A stretch of DNA of 6,854 bases from JBDHRG01 sp039807445. Its GTDB lineage: Bacteria > Pseudomonadota > Gammaproteobacteria > Competibacterales > Competibacteraceae. Positions within the stretch are counted from its first letter, which is position 1. Every line of letters begins with the position of its first letter. The notes under the pieces are model-generated. The model saw only the letters and a list, made by a program, of their open reading frames with translations, was not told where the DNA came from and searched no databases. This document shows, one piece after another, positions 1 through 6,854 of the stretch. A program made the translations under genes and the position numbers. The DNA lies in assembly GCA_039807445.1 (NCBI GenBank), contig JBDHRG010000198.1, positions 1 to 6,854 on the forward strand, in the 5' to 3' direction.

Positions 1-18
1 CTCGGGAAAAAGGCCGCC

Positions 19-24
19 ATTGTA
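19..24 (-). promoter_or_regulatory. Candidate divergent -10 box (TACAAT)
   Basis: Read on the minus strand, positions 24-19 are TACAAT, five of six matches to the sigma70 -10 consensus. The box points towards the left edge, suggesting a divergent gene starting outside the window. No good -35 is visible at 16-18 bp, so an activator or chance are both possible. The same bases also include a minus-strand ATG (20-18), but only six codons remain before the edge. Confidence 0.25.
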
Positions 25-43
25 ACCGCCCCGAGCGGGCGGT
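25..43. repeat. Perfect 7-bp inverted repeat (ACCGCCC-N5-GGGCGGT) in the leader
   Basis: ACCGCCC (25-31) and GGGCGGT (37-43) are exact reverse complements around a 5-base spacer CGAGC. No T-tract follows directly on either strand; the nearest minus-strand T-run (12-8) is over ten bases away, so a classical terminator is unlikely. It lies between the candidate divergent -10 box and the candidate plus-strand -35, a place where an operator or a transcription-attenuating hairpin would fit. Function is unproven. Confidence 0.45.
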
Positions 44-53
44 ACACGCGCGC

Positions 54-84
54 TTGCGACAAGCCCTCGTGGCCGCCGTATAGT
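54..84 (+). promoter_or_regulatory. Weak sigma70-like promoter for the DUF255 gene (candidate)
   Basis: TATAGT at 79-84 matches the -10 consensus at five of six positions. TTGCGA at 54-59 matches the -35 consensus at four of six, but with a long 19-bp spacer. Transcription would start near position 91, leaving a leader of about 28 bases that contains a T7 run (94-100) and the GGAG site. The region is clearly richer in A/T than the flanking genes, which fits a promoter. It rests on consensus matching alone. Confidence 0.35.
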
Positions 85-108
85 TGTCTCAGCTTTTTTT
101 GCTCGCGT

Positions 109-112
109 GGAG
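109..112 (+). promoter_or_regulatory. Shine-Dalgarno of the DUF255 gene
   Basis: GGAG sits six bases before the ATG at 119, an ordinary spacing. The upstream GTG at 107 overlaps this site and has no purine run of its own in front; the bases before it are a T7 run and GCTCGC. This supports ATG 119 as the true start. Confidence 0.65.
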
Positions 113-118
113 GCCACC

Positions 119-2175
<2,057 letters not shown>

Positions 2176-2191
<16 letters not shown>

Positions 2192-2224
2192 TGCCTGCGC
2201 CCGCTTCAGCCGCCCGCGCTCGCC
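2176..2224. repeat. 9-bp inverted repeat spanning both convergent stop codons; possible bidirectional terminator
   Basis: GGCGAGCGC (2176-2184) and GCGCTCGCC (2216-2224) are perfect reverse complements around a 31-base spacer that holds the TGA of the DUF255 gene (2189-2191) and the TGA of chpC (2208-2206). Both transcripts could fold the same GC-rich stem at their 3' ends. There is no U-tract, so if it matters it may act as a pausing or RNA-protecting hairpin or with a termination factor rather than as a standard intrinsic terminator. In GC-rich DNA a chance match is possible. Confidence 0.35.
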
Positions 2225-2658
2225 AGCCGCTCGAGCTCGGCGGCGAGTGCGGCGAGGTCGGGGATCAGCGCCGTGGTCTCGGGCAGGCGCACGCGGCGCA
2301 GCACGCCGGGCGGTGGCGGTTCGGCGTCGTCGGCGGCGAGCCAGCGCCGCTCGACCGCGATCAGCTGCGGCACGCCGGCGGCGAGCAGCGCGAGCTGGCG
2401 CGCATCGCTGGCGAGCACGACGATGCGCGCGCGCGCAGCGTCGGCCGGCGCGTCGGCAAGCCCGAGCAGGCGCTCGACGCCGATCAGCGGCACGCTGCGC
2501 CCCTGGCACAGCACCGTGCCGAGCAGCCACGGCGGCGCCCCCGCGGCCGGCGGCTGCGGCGCGACGCAGGGCAGCACCTCGACCACCGCGCCGCACGGCA
2601 CCAAGAGCCGCGCACCGTGCACGCCGATCAGCAGGCAGGACAAGGACTCGGCGTCCAT
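2206..2658 (-). CDS. chpC: ChpC-like CheW-domain adaptor protein
   Basis: This is a single-domain CheW-like protein of 150 aa. The N-terminal half has the ChpC pattern: SCLLIGVHGARLLVP (7-21), VVEVLP (25-30), then PPWLLGTVLCQGRSVPLIG (42-60), followed by a second beta-rich half with IVVLA (79-83) and a helical C-terminal tail (about 134-147). CheW proteins couple receptors to the histidine kinase, and ChpC does so in the Pil-Chp pilus chemosensory system; this role is inferred from sequence and position. Its ATG (2658-2656) overlaps the TGA of the kinase gene by one base (TGATG). A purine run GGGGAAGG (2669-2662 on the minus strand) lies three bases upstream, so translation is probably coupled. 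The Arg of the RG turn common in CheW proteins is replaced by Gln (Q52-G53). It could also be called a PilI-type CheW, but its place after chpA and the WLLG motif favour ChpC. No further gene of the operon follows, because the next gene is convergent. Confidence 0.85.
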   Translation of the reverse strand: MDAESLSCLLIGVHGARLLVPCGAVVEVLPCVAPQPPAAGAPPWLLGTVLCQGRSVPLIGVERLLGLADAPADAARARIVVLASDARQLALLAAGVPQLIAVERRWLAADDAEPPPPGVLRRVRLPETTALIPDLAALAAELERLASAGG

Positions 2659-2669
2659 CAGCCTTCCCC
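2656..2669 (-). promoter_or_regulatory. Coupled stop/start (TGATG) and ribosome site of chpC
   Basis: On the minus strand the purine run GGGGAAGG (2669-2662) is followed by CTG and ATG. The kinase stop codon TGA (2660-2658) shares its A with the chpC start ATG (2658-2656). This fixes the start of chpC and suggests that ribosomes finishing the kinase re-initiate on the adaptor, keeping the two proteins at linked levels. Confidence 0.7.
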
Positions 2670-5600
2670 GCCTGCCGGCCCGAGCAGGCGCCGGATCACG
2701 CCGATCAGCTCGTCTTCCTGGTACGGCTTGCCGAGGTAGGCGTCGACGCCGAGCCGGGCGGCGCGCTCGCGGTGCTTGGCGCCGGTGCGCGAGGTGATCA
2801 TCACCACCGGCACGTGCTGCAGCCGCGCCTGGCCGCGGATGTGCGCGATCAGCTCGAAGCCGTCCATCCGCGGCATCTCGACGTCGAGCAGCACCAGGTC
2901 GGGCACGCGCGCATCGAGGCAATCGATCGCCTCGACGCCGTCCTTGGCCAGCATCGCCTCGATGCCGTGGCGCGCGAGGAAGCGTGCGGTGATCTTGCGC
3001 ATCGTGACCGAATCGTCGACCACCAGCGCGAGCGCCGCCGTCGGCGACCGCGCCGGCTCGGGCAGCGCGTGCACCACGGCGCGCCCCGCGCCGCGCGCCA
3101 GCGCCGGCAGGTCGAGGATCAGCACCAGCTGGCCGTCGGCGAGCACGGTGGCGCCGGCCAGCCACGGCACGCCGGCGAGCTGGCCGCCGAGCGGCTTGAC
3201 CACGACTTCCTGGCGGCCGAGCACGGCGTCGACCTGGACCGCCACGCGCGCCTCGCCGCTGCGCGCCAGCAGCAGCGGCGGGCGCTCGCCGGCCGCACCC
3301 GCGGCGGGCAGGCCGAGCCCGAACTGCAGCGCCAGGCTGCACACCGGCCAGCTCGCGCCGCCGTGCGCGTACACCACTTCGCCGCCCGCCAGGCAGTCGC
3401 GGTATTCGAGCGGACCGAGCCGGCCGACCGCCTCGATCGCGAGCAGCGGCACCGCGTAAGTCTCGCCGCCGGCACGCACCAGCAGCGCGTGCGCGACCGA
3501 CAGCGAGTACGGCAGCCGCACCGTGAAGCGCGCGCCCTCGCCGGCGCGCGACGCGATCGCGAGCTTGCCGCGCAGCGACTCGACCGCGTGCGCGAACACG
3601 TCGAGGCCGACGCCGCGCCCCGACACTTCGGTCAGCTCGCGCGCGGTGCTGAAGCCCGGAGCCAGCAGCAGCGCCGCCAGCTCGGCTTCGTCGGCGTCCC
3701 GCGCGGGCAGGCCGCGCGCCTCGGCGGCGGCGCGGATCGCGCCGTAGTCGAGGCCGGCACCGTCGTCGCCGGCTTCGAGCACCAGTTCGGCGCCCTCGCG
3801 GCGCACCGCGAGCGTGACGCGGCCGGTCTCGGACTTACCGGCGGCGGCGCGCGCCTCGGGCGGCTCGATGCCGTGGCTGACGGCGTTGCGCAGCACGTGC
3901 TCGAGCGGCGCCAGCATCGCCTCGAGCAGGCCGCGCTCGAGCTCGGTGTCGGTGCCCTCGAGCGCCAGCTCGGCGCGCTTGCCGGTCTCGAGCGCGGCCT
4001 GGCGCACGACGCGCCGCAGTCGCGCTGCGACGCTGCCGAACGGCAGCATGCGCGTGCGCAACAGGCCCTGCTGCAAATCCGACTCGACCTCGGCCTGCTG
4101 CTCGAGCAGCCCGTGCAAGTCCTGCGCCTGCGCTGTCAGGCTCTGCTGCAAATCGGCGAGGTCTTCGGCGGTCTCGCGCAGCGAGCGCGCGAGCTGCTGC
4201 AGCTCGCCGAAGCGGTCGAGCTCGAGCGGATCGAAGCCGTGCCCGGGCGGCGCCGCGGCGCCCGGCGGGCGTGCAGGGATGCGCGTCTCGGCCTCGATCT
4301 CGACGCGCCGCAGCTGCGACTGCAGCCGCTCGACCGTGCGCGCGAGCTCGCCGAGGTTCAGCCGCGAAGCGCCGAGCCCCTGGCTGACGCGCGCACGCAG
4401 GATGCGGCTCTCGCCCATGCGGTCGACCAGCGCATCGAGCAGGCGCACATCGACGCGCAGCGTTCCGGCGGCCGAGGGGCGCCAGGCCGGCGCGGCGTGC
4501 CCCTCGACCGGGCTCGCCTCGGCTGCGCTCGGGACAATCGCCGCGCCACCTCCGGCTTCGCCCGGGACGGGCTCCTCGATCGGCCCTGCCGCGGCCTCGG
4601 TCGGAACGGGTCCTGCGCCGCAGCGCGCGAGCTCGTCGAGCTCGGCGATCAGCGCGTCGTCGGCGCCGGGCGGTTGGTCGTGGCCGGCGTCGGCCAGCAT
4701 CTCGCCGAGGCGGTCGAGCGCGCGCTGCACGCCGTCGAGCGGGGCATCGCCGGCCGCGCGCTCGTCGCGGACCAGCGCATCGAGCAGCGATTCGGCGGCG
4801 TGCGCGAGGCGGCCCATCGCCGGGATGCCGGCGGTGCGCGCCCCGCCCTTCAGCGTGTGCAGCTCGCGGCGCAGATCGTTCAGCACCGAGCTGTCGTCAC
4901 GGGCTTCGCGCAGCCGCACGAGCGCTGCATCGGCAGCGTCGAGCCGCTCGCCGGCCTCGGCGGCGAACACCGCCGCGAGCTCGTCGCGCCCCTCGGCCAC
5001 GGGCACCGGCACGCGCCCGGCGTCGCCGTGCCGGGTCTCGTCGCGGGGTTCGCTGCGCGCAGCGTCCGGGGCGCCGTCGCGAGCGCCGCCGAGGGGAGCC
5101 CGGTCGAGGGCGGCGAGCTGCGCCGCCGCGGCATCGAGGCCGGTGTGGTCGCCGTCGGCCAGCCAGGCGACGATCGCGGCTGCGGCGCGACCGGCCGCCG
5201 CGCGCAGCGCCGGGGTCCAGTCGTCCGCGCCGTCGAGCACGCGGGTGCAGTGCCGCTCGGCGCCCCAGGCGAGCTCGGCGGCATCGAGCTCGCCGACCAT
5301 GCGGCCGCTGCCCTTCAGCGTGTGGAACGCACGCCGCACCTGCGCCAGCGCCTCGCGGTCGCCGAGCGCGGCGTCGAGCCGCGCCAGCCCGGCCTCGATC
5401 GTCGCCAGCGCTTCGCCCGCCTCTTCGCGGAACACCTCGTGCAGTTCGGCCGCGGTATCGTCCGCCAGCGCCGGTGCGGCGCCCGCGCGCGCCTCGAGCA
5501 GCTCCGGCGGCAGCGTCGGCTCGGGCAGCACTGCGACAGCGTCCGCCGCGAGCCGCGGGCGTTCGGTCGCGGCGGGCGCCGCCGCGGGGGCCGGCGGCTC

Positions 5601-6854
5601 GGCTTGTGCCTCTTCGCCCATGTGCGCCTCGAGCTCGGCTTGCGCGCGCGCCAGCCAGCCCTCGTCGGCAGCGCGCCCGGCGGCCAGGCGCTCGAGGTAG
5701 AACTCGGCCACCACCATCGCTTCGGCGATCACCGCGACGAAGGGCTCGAATCGCAGCCGTGCCGGCTCCTCGGCGAGCCGGCCACAAGCGGCTTGCAGCG
5801 CCTCCAGCAGCCGCTGCGCCTGGCCACAGCCGAGCACCGCGAGCGCCGCGGCGATGCGCCCGAGCGCCGCCTGCGCCTCGCCCCAGACGCCGTCGCCGCC
5901 CTCGCCCTGCAGCCGCGCGTCGACCCGCGTGCGCACCTGCGCGAGCTGCGCCTGGGCTTCGCGTGCCGCCACCGCGCGCGCCTGGCGCGCGTCGAGCTCG
6001 GCCGCGGTCTGCGCCGGCGGCTCGACGCCGCGGCCGGCGAAGGCGAGTTCGACGAGGCTCTCGCAGCCGCGCTCGAGCAGCACCAGGTCTTCGGCCAGCC
6101 GGCACAGCGCATCTTCGTCGAGCGCACCGCCGCGCTCGAGCAGCAGGGCCAGGCTGCGCCGCCACTGCTCGAGCAAGGCCGACTGCGCCTCCATCTCGAG
6201 CAGGCCCAGCACGTCGGCCGCCGGCTTCGCCGCGGCGAACGCCGCCGCGAGCGCCGCCAGCGCTTCGCCCCCGGCGCCTTCGAGCTCGCGCTCGCAGGCA
6301 TCGAACGCCGACTTGCACGGCGCGAGCTGATCCATCAACAGCCCGGCCAGCACCGTCAGCGTCGCCGGCTCGGCCAGCACCGCACCTCGCCCGGCCGGGC
6401 GGTAATCGGCACGGCTGCGCAGCCAGTGCCGGCCGAGCGGCGAGGCGGCGACCTCGGCCTCGAGCCGCGCACCGAGCGTGCCGGCGCCCTCGCCGTAGCC
6501 GGTCTCGGCGAGCCGCCGCAACTGCTGGTCGAGCTCGCGCAGCAGCAGGTGCTGCGCGCGCCGTGGCGGCAGCGCGGTCTGGCGCAGCACTTCGGCGAAA
6601 CCCTGCGCCCGCCACCACAGCTCGTAGTCGGCGCCGCGACCACAGGCCTCTTTGACCTCCAGGCACAGCGCCGCCAGCCGTGCGAAATCGCGCTCGAGCG
6701 CATCGTTCTGCATCAGGCCGAGCAGCGTGCGCGCGAGCAGCGGTCGCAGCCGCGCCGCGGTCGCGCGCCGCGCCGCCTCGGCGGCCGGGTCCGGCGCCGC
6801 GTCGGCGCCTGTGTGCGTCCAGGCGAGCTCGCGCGCGAACGCCAGCGTCTGCTC
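2658..6854 (-). CDS. chpA: ChpA/PilL hybrid histidine kinase (Hpt-HATPase-CheW-REC), N-terminus cut by window edge
   Basis: This is the pilus-chemotaxis CheA-type kinase; 1398 residues are visible and the frame is open to the edge. Residues here are numbered from the in-frame Met at 6713, with 47 visible residues before it. That Met has no ribosome site and lies in a helix, so it is internal. Residues 1-370 resemble the FimL-like N-terminal region of ChpA/PilL (for example AALAVLGCGQAQRLLE, 289-304; IAEAMVVAEFYLERLAAG, 329-346). An Ala/Pro-rich linker follows to about 415. Hpt domain 1 carries AFHTLKGSGRMVG (His464, codon 5324-5322) and Hpt domain 2 carries ELHTLKGGAR (His619, codon 4859-4857). 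A CheA-like dimerisation and coiled region spans 751-890. The HATPase has an N-box LRNAVSHGIE (941-950), DDGAGLD (983-989) and GRGVGLDVF (1032-1040). A CheW-like domain covers about 1070-1210. The receiver (1228-1346) has DD1233-1234, phosphoacceptor Asp1277 (LLDVEMP), Thr1307 and Lys1329 (LGKPYQEDEL). All catalytic residues are present, so it should be active. It should signal to PilG/PilH-type regulators, which are not in the window. It is followed by chpC with a one-base overlap. Confidence 0.93.
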   Translation of the reverse strand, partial: EQTLAFARELAWTHTGADAAPDPAAEAARRATAARLRPLLARTLLGLMQNDALERDFARLAALCLEVKEACGRGADYELWWRAQGFAEVLRQTALPPRRAQHLLLRELDQQLRRLAETGYGEGAGTLGARLEAEVAASPLGRHWLRSRADYRPAGRGAVLAEPATLTVLAGLLMDQLAPCKSAFDACERELEGAGGEALAALAAAFAAAKPAADVLGLLEMEAQSALLEQWRRSLALLLERGGALDEDALCRLAEDLVLLERGCESLVELAFAGRGVEPPAQTAAELDARQARAVAAREAQAQLAQVRTRVDARLQGEGGDGVWGEAQAALGRIAAALAVLGCGQAQRLLEALQAACGRLAEEPARLRFEPFVAVIAEAMVVAEFYLERLAAGRAADEGWLARAQAELEAHMGEEAQAEPPAPAAAPAATERPRLAADAVAVLPEPTLPPELLEARAGAAPALADDTAAELHEVFREEAGEALATIEAGLARLDAALGDREALAQVRRAFHTLKGSGRMVGELDAAELAWGAERHCTRVLDGADDWTPALRAAAGRAAAAIVAWLADGDHTGLDAAAAQLAALDRAPLGGARDGAPDAARSEPRDETRHGDAGRVPVPVAEGRDELAAVFAAEAGERLDAADAALVRLREARDDSSVLNDLRRELHTLKGGARTAGIPAMGRLAHAAESLLDALVRDERAAGDAPLDGVQRALDRLGEMLADAGHDQPPGADDALIAELDELARCGAGPVPTEAAAGPIEEPVPGEAGGGAAIVPSAAEASPVEGHAAPAWRPSAAGTLRVDVRLLDALVDRMGESRILRARVSQGLGASRLNLGELARTVERLQSQLRRVEIEAETRIPARPPGAAAPPGHGFDPLELDRFGELQQLARSLRETAEDLADLQQSLTAQAQDLHGLLEQQAEVESDLQQGLLRTRMLPFGSVAARLRRVVRQAALETGKRAELALEGTDTELERGLLEAMLAPLEHVLRNAVSHGIEPPEARAAAGKSETGRVTLAVRREGAELVLEAGDDGAGLDYGAIRAAAEARGLPARDADEAELAALLLAPGFSTARELTEVSGRGVGLDVFAHAVESLRGKLAIASRAGEGARFTVRLPYSLSVAHALLVRAGGETYAVPLLAIEAVGRLGPLEYRDCLAGGEVVYAHGGASWPVCSLALQFGLGLPAAGAAGERPPLLLARSGEARVAVQVDAVLGRQEVVVKPLGGQLAGVPWLAGATVLADGQLVLILDLPALARGAGRAVVHALPEPARSPTAALALVVDDSVTMRKITARFLARHGIEAMLAKDGVEAIDCLDARVPDLVLLDVEMPRMDGFELIAHIRGQARLQHVPVVMITSRTGAKHRERAARLGVDAYLGKPYQEDELIGVIRRLLGPAGGEG

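Noticed and set aside
3..83. Possible tail of an upstream plus-strand gene ending at TAG 81-83
   Set aside because: This 26-codon open stretch (frame 3) shows no recognisable motif and overlaps promoter-like and dyad sequence. Support is too thin to call a partial gene.
94..100. T7 run as an intrinsic terminator of an upstream gene
   Set aside because: No stable GC hairpin directly precedes it on the plus strand; the nearest strong stem (25-43) ends 50 bases earlier.
69..117. GTGGCC (69-74) pairing with GGCCAC (112-117) to hide the ribosome site, as in a riboswitch or thermosensor
   Set aside because: The stem is only six pairs with a 37-base loop, and the predicted transcription start near 91 would leave out the first arm.
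107..118. GTG start adding four residues to the DUF255 protein
   Set aside because: The GTG overlaps the GGAG ribosome site and has no Shine-Dalgarno of its own; the family normally starts a few residues before the RLIHETSPYLLQHA region, which fits ATG 119.
3814..5700. 628-codon Ser/Ala/Arg-rich open frame on the plus strand
   Set aside because: It lies wholly antisense to the kinase gene, its composition mirrors the kinase codons, and it has no domain or convincing ribosome site.
3900..6700. Frequent CTCGAGC/GAGCTCG-like words across the kinase region
   Set aside because: They are irregularly spaced and arise from repeated Leu-Glu and Glu-Leu codon pairs (CTCGAG, GAGCTC) in helical coding sequence; they do not form an array or uptake-signal pattern.
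6711..6713. In-window Met as the true start of the kinase
   Set aside because: No ribosome site precedes it, and the frame stays open for 47 more codons to the edge with helix-like sequence running continuously into it. The protein therefore begins outside the window.

Overview
This is a very GC-rich window (well above 65% G+C by eye, third codon positions almost all G or C). It is packed with long proteobacterial genes and has almost no intergenic DNA. Base composition, codon use and the Pil-Chp type chemosensory genes suggest a type-IV-pilus-bearing beta- or gammaproteobacterium. A Rhodocyclales-like betaproteobacterium is my best guess, but the sequence does not prove it. I see no mobile element, CRISPR array, RNA gene or phage gene.

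Layout: positions 1-118 are a lower-GC leader. It holds a perfect 7-bp dyad, a candidate divergent -10 box on the minus strand, a weak plus-strand promoter and a Shine-Dalgarno. Positions 119-2191 (+) encode a complete 690-aa thioredoxin-fold / six-hairpin glycosidase-like protein of the DUF255 (YyaL/SPATA20) family. Only 14 bases separate its stop from the stop of the convergent gene. On the minus strand, read right to left, a very large Chp-type (ChpA/PilL) hybrid histidine kinase enters from the right edge (6854-2658; N-terminus outside the window). It is followed, with a one-base TGATG stop/start overlap, by a 150-aa ChpC-like CheW adaptor (2658-2206), the last gene of that operon in view.

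How they work together: ChpA and ChpC belong to the chemosensory system that controls type IV pilus extension and retraction and, in Pseudomonas aeruginosa, cAMP and surface sensing. ChpA autophosphorylates on its Hpt histidines using its own HATPase domain, then passes phosphate to PilG/PilH-like regulators or to its own C-terminal receiver. ChpC is expected to link kinase and receptor, like CheW. The DUF255 protein has no evident functional tie to the pilus genes and reads as an unrelated convergent neighbour.

Nothing here looks like a wholly new system. The points most worth a second look are the compact kinase (only two recognisable Hpt domains in the visible part), the direct chpA-chpC coupling with no chpB between, a 9-bp inverted repeat spanning both convergent stop codons, and the dyad in the leader.
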